Counted from the first letter of the stretch, positions 41,870 to 50,631 are shown. The stretch: 64,000 nucleotides of DNA from Thermopolyspora sp040678635 (GCF_040678635.1 NZ_JBFATZ010000013.1:1-64000), one strand, 5' to 3'. The notes: generated by a model from the sequence alone, not told the origin. Numbers and translations: made by a program.

Positions 41870-42991
41870 ATGAGCATCCTGAAACCAACCGGCCGGGGCG
41901 GCGCTGAAGGGCTGCCGCCCCCGGCTGAGGCGGCCTCCGACGACACCGCGATCGACGCACCGTCCGGGCTCGGCCACCTGCGCAAGAGGCCGGGTCGGCT
42001 GATCCTCCTCGGCCTCGCCCTCGCCCTTGTCGCGATCGTTTTCTTCTCTTTTCCCTTGGGGCCGTTCTCGGTGGACACCGGCGACGTGCTACGGATTCTG
42101 GTGAGCAAGATCACAGGTACGGCGAGCGGCGCCTCGGCGGTCGAGGAGACGGTCGTCGCCCAGGTCCGCTTCCCCCGGATCGCCGGAGCGGTACTCGTCG
42201 GCGCCGGGCTCGCGATGGCCGGCGCGGGCTACCAGAGCATGTTCCGCAATCCGCTGGTGTCGCCCGCCATCCTCGGCGTTTCCGCGGGAGCGGGATTCGG
42301 CGCCGCTCTCGGCCTCCTCCTGCGGCTTCCGTGGGCGGTGGTCCAGCTCATGGCGTTCGCCCACGGCATCATGGCCGCGCTGCTGGCGATCACGATCGCC
42401 CGGCTCCTGGGCCGCAACTCGACGGTCGTGCTCGTGCTGGCCGGAATCGTGGTGTCGACGCTGTTCCAGGCGTTCATCTCGATCACCCAGTTCGTGGCCA
42501 ACCCGGAGGACACGCTGCCGGCCATCACCTTCTGGCTGATGGGCGGGCTCGGACGGATCCAGATCGGCGACCTGCCGCTGCCGTCGATCATCATGGTCGC
42601 GTGCATGGCGCTCCTTTACCTGGTGCGCTGGCCGGTCACCGTGCTGGCCGCGGGCGATGAGGAGGCCGACACCCTCGGCGTGAACCGCGCCCTGGTCTGG
42701 ACGGTGGTCATCGCCGCCTCCACCCTGATGACCGCCACCGCGGTCAGTCTGGCCGGCATCGTCGGCTGGGTCGGGCTGGTGGTGCCGCATCTGGCCCGCT
42801 TCGTCATCGGCCCCTCGTTCGACCGGCTGCTGCCCGCGGCCGCGCTGATCGGGGCGGGTTTCCTGGTCCTCGTCGACGACGTGGCCCGCACGGCGTCGGC
42901 CATGGAACTCCCGCTCGGGGTGCTGACCGCGGTGATCGGGGCACCGTTCTTCGTCGTCCTGCTGGCGCGAGCCCGAAAGCAGTGGCTGTGA
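41870..42991 (+). CDS. FecCD family metal-chelate ABC permease
   Basis: A 373-residue BtuC/FhuB/FecCD permease with about ten TM helices. Seen: a hydrophilic N-terminal tail of about 40 residues, RFPRIAGAVLVGAGLAMAGAGYQSMFRNPL near residue 98 (the family's R-PR-x9-GAxLAxAGxxxQ pattern), NPLVSPAILGVSAGAGFGA, and the ATPase-contact GDEEADTLGVNRALV near 262. It imports siderophores, haem, cobalamin or similar. First of a four-gene coupled operon. Confidence 0.86.
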   Translation: MSILKPTGRGGAEGLPPPAEAASDDTAIDAPSGLGHLRKRPGRLILLGLALALVAIVFFSFPLGPFSVDTGDVLRILVSKITGTASGASAVEETVVAQVRFPRIAGAVLVGAGLAMAGAGYQSMFRNPLVSPAILGVSAGAGFGAALGLLLRLPWAVVQLMAFAHGIMAALLAITIARLLGRNSTVVLVLAGIVVSTLFQAFISITQFVANPEDTLPAITFWLMGGLGRIQIGDLPLPSIIMVACMALLYLVRWPVTVLAAGDEEADTLGVNRALVWTVVIAASTLMTATAVSLAGIVGWVGLVVPHLARFVIGPSFDRLLPAAALIGAGFLVLVDDVARTASAMELPLGVLTAVIGAPFFVVLLARARKQWL

Positions 42992-43844
42992 GCGCGCCGG
43001 CGATCGAGGTCCGTGGGCTGGGCTACGCCCACCCGGGCCGCGACCACCGGTTGGTCGACGTGACGGTGGACGTCGGCGAGGGTGAGGTGGTCTGCCTGCT
43101 CGGCCCGAACGGCGCCGGCAAGACGACGCTGCTGCGCTGCCTGCTCGGCCTGCTGAAGCCCACGGCGGGCGAGGTCCGGATCGGTGGCGCCGACTTGGCG
43201 GGGCTCACGGCCCGTGAACGCGCCCGCCACGTCGCGTACGTCCCGCAGACCACGGCCACCGTGTTCCCGTTCACCGCGCTCGACATCGCGGTGATGGGCC
43301 GGACCCCCACCTGCGGATGTCCCGGACGCCGGGTCCCAAGGACCGGCGCCTCGCCTGGGAGGTCCTCGACGATCTCGGCATCGGCCACCTGGCCGACCAC
43401 TCCTTCGCCTCCCTCTCCGGCGGCGAGAGGGCGCTGACGCTGATCGCCCGGGCTCTCGTCCAAGAGGCCCGGATCCTGGTGCTCGACGAGCCCACCGCCG
43501 CGCTCGACCTCGGCAACGCCGTCCGAGTGCTCGGCGTAGTCGCCGAAATGTCCCGGCGCGGGCACACGGTGCTGATGACCACTCACCAGCCGGACCACGC
43601 GCTGCGTGGCGCACACCGTGCCGTACTGCTCTGCGACGGCAGGGTCGTCGCCAACGGCAAACCGGCCGAGGTCCTCACCGCTGCCACGCTCAGCGACGTC
43701 TACGGCACGCCCATCCAGATCGCGTCGGTCGTCATGCCCGGTCGCCGCGAACCCGTCCTGGCCTGCGTCCCCGAGGTCGGGAACCTCCTTGCCACGCCCC
43801 GCGAACCGGCGGAGCCGACCCATCCCCACCACCCGTCCTCCTAA
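42988..43844 (+). pseudogene. FecE-type ABC ATPase, frameshifted
   Basis: ATPase partner of the permease. Frame one gives Walker A LLGPNGAGKTTLL near residue 38 and HVAYVPQTT (Q-loop), up to VMGRTP. The rest (MSRTPGPKDRRLAWEVLDD, signature SLSGGERALTLIARAL, Walker B ILVLDEPTAALDL, H-loop TTHQPD) is in the next frame. One extra C in the CCCCC run at 43304-43308 would restore a full-length protein of about 285 residues reading VMGRTPHLRMSRTP across the join. This is either a true frameshift or a homopolymer error. The GTG at 42988 overlaps the permease stop. Confidence 0.82.
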
Positions 43845-43851
43845 GGAAGAC

Positions 43852-43881
43852 ATGCGCATGAGAAAGAAGACAGCCGCATGA
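43852..43881 (+). CDS. nine-codon coupling ORF before the binding-protein gene
   Basis: ATG at 43852, with AAGGAAG 3-9 nt upstream, encodes MRMRKKTAA and stops at 43879-43881. That TGA overlaps the ATG of the binding-protein gene (ATGA), which lacks a strong ribosome site of its own. It probably serves to re-initiate translation there. Confidence 0.45.
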   Translation: MRMRKKTAA

Positions 43882-44933
43882 GATCGTTCCGTCGCGTCCT
43901 CGCCATCGTGGCGGCGGTCGTACTCGTCACCTCCGGCTGTGGCTCGTCCGGCGACGCGACGCCGGCCGCCGAATCGGCCGGCTCCTCCGCGACGCACACC
44001 ATCACCGACATGGCCGGCCGCAGCGTCAAGCTGCCCACCACGATCGACCGCGTGGTCACCCTCGGCTCGGTTCCGGTGATCAACAGCTTCCTCTTCGCCC
44101 TCGGCGAGGGCAAACTCATCGTCAACGGGCTGCCGCCCTTCGCCCGCAACCCCCGGTGGAAGTACCAGTACGTGTTCAACCCGGCCATCGAGCGACAACC
44201 GCAGACCCAGACCGCCGACGGCGCGCCCGACATCGAAAGGATCCTGGGGCTCAAGCCCGACGTCGTCCTCGCGATGAGCCCCGACGTCATCAAACCGCTC
44301 GACCAGGTCGGGGTGCCCGCGGTCGTGCTCAAATGGCAGAACGCGGAGGACGTCAAGGCCGTCGTCGGCCTGCTGGGCAAGGTGCTCGGGCAGGAGGAGC
44401 GCGCGAACGCCTACGCGGCCTACTTCGACAAGGCCCTGGCCCGGGTCGGCGATGTGGTCAAAGCGATTCCGGAGTCCGACCGCCGCACCGCCCTCTACCT
44501 GGACCCCGAGGCCATGAGCCGGCCGCACGTCATCGCCGAGTGGTACATCGCCCAGGCCGGCGGGCTCAGCGTCACCCGCGAGGAGACCAGCCAGGAAACC
44601 CTGAAGCTGAACATCGAGCAGATCCTCGCCTGGAACCCCGAAGTGATCTTCGTCGACAGTCCCGCCGGCCGTGATCACGTACTGGCCGACCCGCGGTTCG
44701 CCAACGTGGCGGCGGTCAAGGACAAGCAGGTGTTCTCGATCCCGATCGCCGCGCACACCTGGGGAAACCGGACCAGCGAACAGCCGCTCACCGTGATGTG
44801 GGTGGCGACGAAGCTCTACCCCAAGCAGTTCGCCGACTTCGACCTGAACGCCGAGGTCCACGACTTCTACGCGAACATCTACCGGATCGACCTCGACGAC
44901 AGCCAGGTCAAGGAAATCGTGGCGGGCCTGTGA
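43878..44933 (+). CDS. metal-chelate ABC substrate-binding lipoprotein
   Basis: A 351-residue class III binding protein (BtuF/FhuD fold). Signal with lipobox VTSGC near residue 21, Ser/Ala-rich spacer, then THTITDMAGRSVKLPTTIDRVV, the family's opening. GLKPDVVLAMSPDVI near 115 and WNPEVIFVDSPAG near 250 follow, and the C-terminal lobe ends in FYANIYRIDLDD. Aromatic-rich WKYQYVFNPAIERQPQTQ near 94 is unusual and may shape the site. Its stop overlaps the next gene's ATG (TGATG). Confidence 0.85.
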   Translation: MRSFRRVLAIVAAVVLVTSGCGSSGDATPAAESAGSSATHTITDMAGRSVKLPTTIDRVVTLGSVPVINSFLFALGEGKLIVNGLPPFARNPRWKYQYVFNPAIERQPQTQTADGAPDIERILGLKPDVVLAMSPDVIKPLDQVGVPAVVLKWQNAEDVKAVVGLLGKVLGQEERANAYAAYFDKALARVGDVVKAIPESDRRTALYLDPEAMSRPHVIAEWYIAQAGGLSVTREETSQETLKLNIEQILAWNPEVIFVDSPAGRDHVLADPRFANVAAVKDKQVFSIPIAAHTWGNRTSEQPLTVMWVATKLYPKQFADFDLNAEVHDFYANIYRIDLDDSQVKEIVAGL

Positions 44934-45952
44934 TGAGCCAGGATGCACGGCTCGGCTTCGGGATCGGTCTGGCCGGGTGCCAGGCCGGTCTCGAGGCCCT
45001 GCCCCTCGAAGAGGCGATGCGCACGCTCGCCCGGGCCGAAGCGGCCGGCCTCGACGGGGTCTGGGTGAATGAGGAGCACCTCGCCGGGCGGATGACCGGC
45101 CGAGTCTGCTGGGCGACCCTTCCGTTCCTCTCCTACGTGGCCGGTCGGATCCCGCGAATCAGGCTCGGCTCGGCCGCGCTGCTCCTCCCGCTGCACCATC
45201 CGTTGCGGCTGGCCGAGGAGATCGGCAGCCTCTGCGAGTTCGCGCCCGGACGGGTGTGCGTCGGCATCGCACCGAACCGGCCAGGGCCGTACGCGGAGGC
45301 GTTCGGCGCCCGCACCGCCGACCGGGCCCGCGACTTCGACGACTGTCTCGACGCGCTCGTCCGGCTGCTCAAGGGGGACACGATCGACATCACCACCGAG
45401 CACCACCGCGGGCTTGCCGCGAGCTCCATGGTGTCCCCGCGAATCGGGCCCGCCTTCTACCGGGCCGCTTACTCGCCGGGCTCGCTCACGGCCGCGGCCG
45501 AGGCCGGAATGCCGCTGATCCAGCACTACATCCAGTCACCGCAGTCGCTTCTGGCCGGCCGAGAGGTGTACCGAAAGGCCGCCGGCGACGCGGCCGCCGA
45601 CCTTCTCGCCCGATCCCCCGTACACCGCTTCGTCGTCATCGGCCCGACCGACCACGACGCCCAGCGACAGGCCGACGACCAGGCGAGCCGCCTCACCGAA
45701 CGACTCCGTGCCTTCGGCATCGACAAGCGCGGCTTCATCACCGAGACCAAGTCCCTGGATCCCGCCCGATTCGCCCGCGAGACCGCGATCGCCGGCTCAC
45801 CCGACACGGTCCTGCGCCGCCTGGCCGACCTCGCGGCGTCCACGGGCACCACGACCTTCAACCTCAACCTCGGCTGGATGGGCGCCGCCACCGCCGATCA
45901 GATCCGCACATCGGCGAACCTACTGATCGAGGAGGTACTGCCGTCGTTGTAG
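44933..45952 (+). CDS. LLM class flavin-dependent monooxygenase
   Basis: A 339-residue luciferase-like enzyme. Seen: GFGIGLAGCQAGLEAL, AEAAGLDGVWVNEEHLAG near residue 32, IRLGSAALLLPLHHPLRLAEEIGSL near 75, GRVCVGIAPNRPG near 103 and NLNLGWMGAATADQI at the end. It is translationally coupled to the importer's binding-protein gene, so it likely oxidises the imported ligand or chelator, as related monooxygenases do for sulfonates and EDTA-type chelators (inference). Start ATG at 44933 shares a base with the previous stop. Confidence 0.85.
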   Translation: MSQDARLGFGIGLAGCQAGLEALPLEEAMRTLARAEAAGLDGVWVNEEHLAGRMTGRVCWATLPFLSYVAGRIPRIRLGSAALLLPLHHPLRLAEEIGSLCEFAPGRVCVGIAPNRPGPYAEAFGARTADRARDFDDCLDALVRLLKGDTIDITTEHHRGLAASSMVSPRIGPAFYRAAYSPGSLTAAAEAGMPLIQHYIQSPQSLLAGREVYRKAAGDAAADLLARSPVHRFVVIGPTDHDAQRQADDQASRLTERLRAFGIDKRGFITETKSLDPARFARETAIAGSPDTVLRRLADLAASTGTTTFNLNLGWMGAATADQIRTSANLLIEEVLPSL

Positions 45953-46390
45953 GCGTCCGACTCAGCCGCCGGGGTTCCAGGGCTGGGCGTACCCGATCCG
46001 GACGCAGGAACCCGTCACCGCATCGCCGGTACCGCCCGGCCAGCCACCCGGTCATCGCCTCGATCTTGGTGAAGGTCGAGGCGATTGCTGAACGCCCTCC
46101 GACGCAGATCCTTTCAGCAACACAGAAGCGCCGATCGCCCCTGATCGCCGTCCCCTTCTGGCGACGCTGTACACGGACCGAACCCGCTCGGCATTCTCGG
46201 CCATCTCATCCAACCTAGGCTGTTGTGAAAATTCGCGACATCGAGAAACAAGGTGTCTTTTTAGGACTCAACGGGCAAATCGCACCAGCCACCTCCATGC
46301 GGTAATCGCCGAATCACAGAAACGGCTTACTCCGTCCCTGCATGCGAGTACGGTAGGGCGTTCTGAAGCAACTACGAAAGAGCATGGAGA
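45953..46390. other. 438-bp gene-free spacer with falling GC
   Basis: No gene I can support on either strand. The first part is high GC with short frames that look like eroded coding DNA. From about 46,200 the sequence turns A/T-richer (GTTGTGAAAATTCG), marking the border to the lower-GC module that follows. A TACGGT near 46,352 may be the -10 for the next gene. Confidence 0.5.
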
Positions 46391-46804
46391 ATGCCCGAAC
46401 TCGACTACATGGTCCTCGCCGACTACGTACGGACCGACAACGGCAACCTGCACATCATGGGTGCTGGCATCGACACCATCATCGCCGCCAAACTCCCCGC
46501 TGCCCGCAACGTCGGCATCGCCCTGCGACTGACCTTCGACAGCACGGAGAGACCCGGCATCGACCATCGCATTGAATTGATCTTCCAGAGCTCGGACCAG
46601 GTCCTTGCCAAGGTCCGCGGCGAATTGAAGACCCCTCCAAAACCTGACGATGTGCCCGTACATTGGAAAACCGGTGTCGTGACCGCACTGCAGATTGGGC
46701 TGCCTTTGCCCCAATACGGGGACTACTCCATCGAACTCACCCTCGACGACAAGCACCTCAAGTCCATCGACCTCCGCGTCGTGCCACCTGTCACCGGTTC
46801 CTGA
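46391..46804 (+). CDS. DUF6941 family protein
   Basis: 137 residues beginning MPELDYMVLADYVRTDNGNL and HIMGAGIDTIIA, the pattern I recall for DUF6941; the rest is beta-rich (VGIALRLTFDSTE, IELIFQSSDQVL, DYSIELTLDDKHL). No catalytic motif is visible. Function unknown. GGAG and AAAGAG lie close before the ATG at 46391. First of three small genes in a row with visibly lower GC than their neighbours, which suggests transfer. The next gene starts 2 nt after its stop. Confidence 0.65.
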   Translation: MPELDYMVLADYVRTDNGNLHIMGAGIDTIIAAKLPAARNVGIALRLTFDSTERPGIDHRIELIFQSSDQVLAKVRGELKTPPKPDDVPVHWKTGVVTALQIGLPLPQYGDYSIELTLDDKHLKSIDLRVVPPVTGS

Positions 46805-46806
46805 TC

Positions 46807-47031
46807 ATGCCGAAGCCACGACTGACACAGCATGTCAGAGACCGGATGCGACAGCGCGGCATCTCTGAAGAGGAGATCTGGGCGGCACTCGCCCGGCGCC
46901 GAGGTAATCCGCAGGCGACGGCCAGTGGAAGCATCTGGGTCTATGGGTATGTCCCTGGGGGCCGCATACTGAAGGTATTGCTTACCGCCGATGAGACCAC
47001 GATCATCACCGCCGCCTGGCCAGGGGAGTAG
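46807..47031 (+). CDS. DUF4258 family small protein
   Basis: 74 residues: HVRDRMRQRGISEEEIWAAL (the His-x-x-x-R-M-x-x-R pattern of DUF4258) near the N-terminus, then GSIWVYGYVPGGRILKVLL and TIITAAW, a RelE-like short beta sheet. DUF4258 proteins are often treated as toxin-like or RNase-like small proteins but are poorly characterised. Start ATG at 46807, 2 nt after the previous stop; the following DUF2283 gene begins 9 nt on. Confidence 0.75.
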   Translation: MPKPRLTQHVRDRMRQRGISEEEIWAALARRRGNPQATASGSIWVYGYVPGGRILKVLLTADETTIITAAWPGE

Positions 47032-47040
47032 GAAGCCGCT

Positions 47041-47355
47041 ATGAGACTTGACTACGATCTGGATGCCAACGCCCTGTACATCCGCCTCACGGAGATGCCA
47101 GTGGCAACGACCGACACCATCGACGATGAGACACTCGTCGACGTCGACGAAACCGGCGCACCCGTCGGCATCGAGATCCTCGGCATCTGCGGGGTGGACG
47201 TAGGCGGAGCCCTGCGCGCCGTCCTCGAGCGATATGAGTTCTCGGCCGAGGATGAGCTTCAGTTGCGTGCGCTGTTTCCGGCGGCCACCATCGGCATGCG
47301 GCAAGTGAAGATCGAATCGCGGACACCCGCGCCGCTTACCGCCACCCCAGCCTGA
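47041..47355 (+). CDS. DUF2283 family protein
   Basis: 104 residues with the DUF2283 pattern MRLDYDLDANALYIRLTE, then DETLVDVDETGAPVGIEIL (Y-D-x3-D-xLYI...VD-x-D-x-x-G-x-x-xG-IEI). These small beta-rich proteins commonly sit next to DUF4258 genes, so the two may act as a pair, perhaps toxin and antidote (inference). The last 45 residues extend beyond the usual domain. Convergent with the VOC gene, 3 bp between stops. Confidence 0.75.
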   Translation: MRLDYDLDANALYIRLTEMPVATTDTIDDETLVDVDETGAPVGIEILGICGVDVGGALRAVLERYEFSAEDELQLRALFPAATIGMRQVKIESRTPAPLTATPA

Positions 47356-47358
47356 ATA

Positions 47359-48216
47359 TCACGAAGCTACGGGTCGGTCCCACCATGGGCACAACAGCAC
47401 CCCGTCGGGGTCGGTGAGAAGGTCGTCGTAGCCGGGGACAGGGGTGGCTCCGGCGTCACGAAGTCGTACTGCGATCTCCCTGGCGCCGTTTTCCGTGTCG
47501 TACGCCTCGGCACCGAGGCCGATCGTGCGCAGGCCGACTCGGGGGGTGTCGGGGGTCCAGGGGTTGGGGGTGGTGGGGGCGGTGAAGGTGAAGATTTCCA
47601 GTACGGCAGCGCCGGCGCGTAGGTAGTGGATGCGAAGGCCGCGGGGGTCGGTGGGCTGGACGAGGGTGCCGATGAGGCGGTAGCCGAGGCGGTCGCGGTA
47701 GAAGGCGAGGGCGCGGTCGAGGTCGGCGACGGTGATCGCGACGTGGTCGAAGGATGGGCCGGCGTCGGGGGCGCGGCGGGCGGCGGCGAGGCGTTCCTGG
47801 TCGGCGAGGTCGGGGGAGGCGACGGTGGTGTAGGTGAGGGCGCTGTCGATGATTTCGAGGTTGGCGCCGTCGGGGTCGGGGAAGAAGGCGATCCAGACGT
47901 CGCCGGTGACCTTGAGCGGGCCGAGGGTGAACTCGATGCCGGCGTCGGCGAGGCGTTGTGCGTAGGCGGGTACGTTACCGACCTTGAAGCCGACGTGGCG
48001 GATGCCGCGTTGCAGGTCGTCGGCGTCCCAGCCCGCCAGGTCGCCGTCGGGGCGCTCGACCAGCCGGAGCGCGGCCGGGCCGGCGTCGAGCCAGGCCACG
48101 CCGGGGGGCGTCGGGCCTGGGGGGTCCTGGGCCGGGAGCAAACCGAGCATTCCGCGGTAAAAGTCCAGGGAGGCCGACAGGTTGCGGCAGCCGAGTTCGG
48201 CGTATGTGATGCCCAA
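47359..48216 (-). CDS. VOC (glyoxalase/bleomycin-resistance) superfamily protein, two domains
   Basis: 285 residues with two tandem VOC modules. The first is ITYAELGCRNLSASLDFYRGMLGLLPAQD to FFPDPDGANLEII. The second is FDHVAITVADLDRALAFYRDRLGYRLIG to LTDPDGVLLCPWW, each segment given by its ends. The family covers dioxygenases, glyoxalases and antibiotic-binding proteins; the two-domain form often is an extradiol-type enzyme or an inactive binder. TTG at 48216 is chosen because GGGAGG lies 6 nt upstream and the first strand starts there. A much longer open frame continues upstream but has no coding character. Confidence 0.8.
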   Translation of the reverse strand: MGITYAELGCRNLSASLDFYRGMLGLLPAQDPPGPTPPGVAWLDAGPAALRLVERPDGDLAGWDADDLQRGIRHVGFKVGNVPAYAQRLADAGIEFTLGPLKVTGDVWIAFFPDPDGANLEIIDSALTYTTVASPDLADQERLAAARRAPDAGPSFDHVAITVADLDRALAFYRDRLGYRLIGTLVQPTDPRGLRIHYLRAGAAVLEIFTFTAPTTPNPWTPDTPRVGLRTIGLGAEAYDTENGAREIAVRLRDAGATPVPGYDDLLTDPDGVLLCPWWDRPVAS

Positions 48217-48480
48217 TGGGCACCTCCCAGGGGTTGGGTCGGGTCGGGCGTACGGGGTCGGGAGGCGGATGGTCGGCGTGCCCGCCCCACTGAGATCATC
48301 CCTGGGGTTGGCGCACCCGTCATAGGCTCGCCGGGCCGGATCCGGATTTCGACCTGTTTTTCGTCCGGTGGCAGGTCGCCTTTTACGGCGGCCGACAGGT
48401 CGCCCGTTTTGCCGGTCGGCGTGCCGTACGGAGGTAAGCGGGGTCGGCCGTGTTGTGGATGGCGTGCGATAGTTGGGCGT

Positions 48481-48509
48481 TTGCTCTGGTCTGTGACATG
48501 GCATAGCAG
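48481..48509 (+). promoter_or_regulatory. possible promoter of the CopD/CtaG gene
   Basis: TTGCTC and TAGCAG with 17-bp spacing in the 324-bp gap 48217-48540. The gap also holds two partial direct repeats of CAGGTCGCC (near 48,376 and 48,396) and no gene. Confidence 0.4.
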
Positions 48510-48540
48510 GTAAAACTTGGCCAGTCGGGAGGGCTGGGGC

Positions 48541-50631
48541 ATGGGATCTCGGGTGGCGGGGTCGGCGCGGTCGGCGTACGGCGGGGCCGTTGTCGCGGCC
48601 GGGGTCGGAATGCTGGCCGTCGGGCTGTGGGTCGGGGGCGGCAGGCCGCGAACGGCGATCCCGGGGTTGCCTTCGCCTGGGCCGGTCACGTTGTGGGGGC
48701 TGCCGCTGGTGCGGCTCGTCCTGGACGTGTGCGCGGTGATGACCGTGGGGATCCTGGTCACCGCCACCGTGCTGACCATGGGGCGGGATGAGGGGGCGCG
48801 GGCGAGGATCACGCGGGGGGCGCGGTGGTGGGCGGCGGCGTGGGCGTTGAGCGCGGCGCTGAACTTCGTGCTGACGCTGTCGGACTTCCTCGGGTTGCCG
48901 GTGCAGGAGGCGCTGGCGTCCGAGACGCTGGTCTCGTTCGCCTTCCAGATTCCGCAGGGGCGCGCGTTCCTGCTGGTGGGCGTGCTGGCGGCGGTGGTCG
49001 CCGTGGCGTGTGCCGGTCTTGGCCGGGTGCCGTTCGCGGGGTCGATCAGGGTGGTGCTGTCGGCGGTCGCGGTGTTCGCGACGCTGCCGCCCGCGTACGT
49101 GGGCCACTCGGCCACGGCCGCCGACCACAATCTCGCCGTCTCCAGCCTCCTGCTGCACATCGCGGCCGTCGCCGTCTGGACGGGCGGCTTGGCCGGTCTG
49201 CTGCTCTGCCTGCGCGGATCTCCCGACCTGGGTGAGGCGGTCGGCCGCTTCAGCGCGCTGGCGCTGGGGTGTTTTGTGGCGGTTGGGGTGTCGGGTCTGT
49301 ACAACGCGTGGATCCGGCTCGGCGCACTGTCCGCGCTGTGGGAATCCCCGTACGGCCTGCTGGTACTGGGCAAACTGGTCGCGCTGGTCGCGCTGGGCTG
49401 TTTCGGCGCATGGCATCGCCGCCGTACGATCGCGGCTCTGAACGGCACGCCGATCAGGTCGGCCGTCGACTCCGGGCTCATGTCGCCGCCCGCGCCGGAC
49501 TCCACGGTGGAAGACATGCCAGGCGCCGCCTCGGATCTCGCGTCGCCGCCCGCGCCGGACTTTACGGTGGATGACACGCCAGGCGCCGCCTCGGATCTCG
49601 CGTCGGACGCCGCGAGGAGCCTCGTGCGATCGGAGGCGGCGAAGCGGCGTCCGTTCCTTCGGCTGGCCGCCGGGGAGGTCGTGGTCATGGCGGCCACGAT
49701 CGGGCTGGCCGTGGCCCTGTCGCGTACGCCGCCGCCCGATACCGAGGTGGTGTACGGGCAGGAGGGGCTGCTCGGGTATGCGGTGCCGCCGATCGACGCC
49801 GTGAACCTGCTCACCCAGACGCGGCTGGATCCGCTGCTGCTGCTCCCGCTGGCCTGGGCCGCGCTCGCCTACCTGCTGGGTGTGCGGCGGCTGTCCCGCG
49901 CCGGGCGGCGCTGGCCGGTCGGGCGGACCGCGCTCTGGCTGGGCGGGCTGCTCGTGCTGGCGTACGCGCTGGCCGGTGGGGTCGCCGCGTACGCGCCCGC
50001 GATGTTCTCCGTCACGGCCGCGCAGTACGCGCTGGCCGGGATCGTGGCTCCGGCGTTGCTGGTGTTCGGCGCGCCGCTCACGCTGGTGTTGGCGGCGACG
50101 GCTCCCGGCTCGCCGTTCGGAGCGTTGCCTCGCGTGATCGAAAATGGCCCGGTCGCCCGCGCCGTGGCGCATCCGGCGGCGGCGTTCGCCGTGCACGCCG
50201 TGCCGTACTTGCTGCTGTACCCGTTCGGGCTGTTCGGGGTCGTGCAGCCCGAGCACGGGTGGCGGCTGGCGACGTTGGTCGTGCTCGTCGGCACCGGCGT
50301 GGTCTTCTTCGCCGTCGTCGCGGGCGTCGATCCGATGCCGCGCCCCGTCCCGCTGCCCACACGGCTACGGCTGCTCGGCACGGCAATCGCATTGCACGCC
50401 ACGCTCGCCCTTTATGTCATGGCCGGCCCCGCCCTGTCGGCTTCCTGGTACGGCAACCTCGCCTTGGAGTGGGCACCCGTACGCGGCCTGGACCAGGTGC
50501 TCGGCGCGATGGTGGGCCTCGCCGGAACCACGGCGACGCTGGTGGCCCTGATCGTGACCCTGCTCGTCTGGCGGTTGACGGCGCGGCGCCGTCTGCGGCG
50601 GCCGTCCTCGCGGGTGCCGGTCAGCAGGTGA
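48541..50631 (+). CDS. CopD / cytochrome c oxidase assembly (CtaG_caa3) fusion membrane protein
   Basis: About 696 residues with roughly 14-16 TM helices. The N-terminal half is a CopD-type copper-import domain (YVGHSATAADHNLAVSSLLLHIAAVAVWTGG near residue 185-215, with conserved His). The C-terminal half is a CtaG/caa3 assembly domain (YGQEGLLGYAVPP, HPAAAFAVHAVPYLLLYP, VAGVDPMPRP, SWYGNLALEW). This fusion is standard in actinobacteria and delivers copper to cytochrome oxidase. A cytoplasmic loop of about 80 residues between the halves contains a 20-residue repeat made by a 60-bp DNA duplication. ATG at 48541 with GGGAGG about 9 nt upstream. Confidence 0.85.
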   Translation: MGSRVAGSARSAYGGAVVAAGVGMLAVGLWVGGGRPRTAIPGLPSPGPVTLWGLPLVRLVLDVCAVMTVGILVTATVLTMGRDEGARARITRGARWWAAAWALSAALNFVLTLSDFLGLPVQEALASETLVSFAFQIPQGRAFLLVGVLAAVVAVACAGLGRVPFAGSIRVVLSAVAVFATLPPAYVGHSATAADHNLAVSSLLLHIAAVAVWTGGLAGLLLCLRGSPDLGEAVGRFSALALGCFVAVGVSGLYNAWIRLGALSALWESPYGLLVLGKLVALVALGCFGAWHRRRTIAALNGTPIRSAVDSGLMSPPAPDSTVEDMPGAASDLASPPAPDFTVDDTPGAASDLASDAARSLVRSEAAKRRPFLRLAAGEVVVMAATIGLAVALSRTPPPDTEVVYGQEGLLGYAVPPIDAVNLLTQTRLDPLLLLPLAWAALAYLLGVRRLSRAGRRWPVGRTALWLGGLLVLAYALAGGVAAYAPAMFSVTAAQYALAGIVAPALLVFGAPLTLVLAATAPGSPFGALPRVIENGPVARAVAHPAAAFAVHAVPYLLLYPFGLFGVVQPEHGWRLATLVVLVGTGVVFFAVVAGVDPMPRPVPLPTRLRLLGTAIALHATLALYVMAGPALSASWYGNLALEWAPVRGLDQVLGAMVGLAGTTATLVALIVTLLVWRLTARRRLRRPSSRVPVSR
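49483..49602. repeat. 60-bp tandem duplication in the CopD/CtaG gene
   Basis: Two in-frame 60-bp units with few differences (SPPAPDSTVEDMPGAASDLA and SPPAPDFTVDDTPGAASDLA), followed by the start of a third. It lies in the linker loop and does not break the frame. Confidence 0.9.

Noticed and set aside
47359..50256. 965-codon open frame on the minus strand
   Set aside because: Only its last 285 codons (the VOC protein) look like a protein. The rest is the Arg/His/Pro-rich shadow of the CopD/CtaG gene on the other strand.
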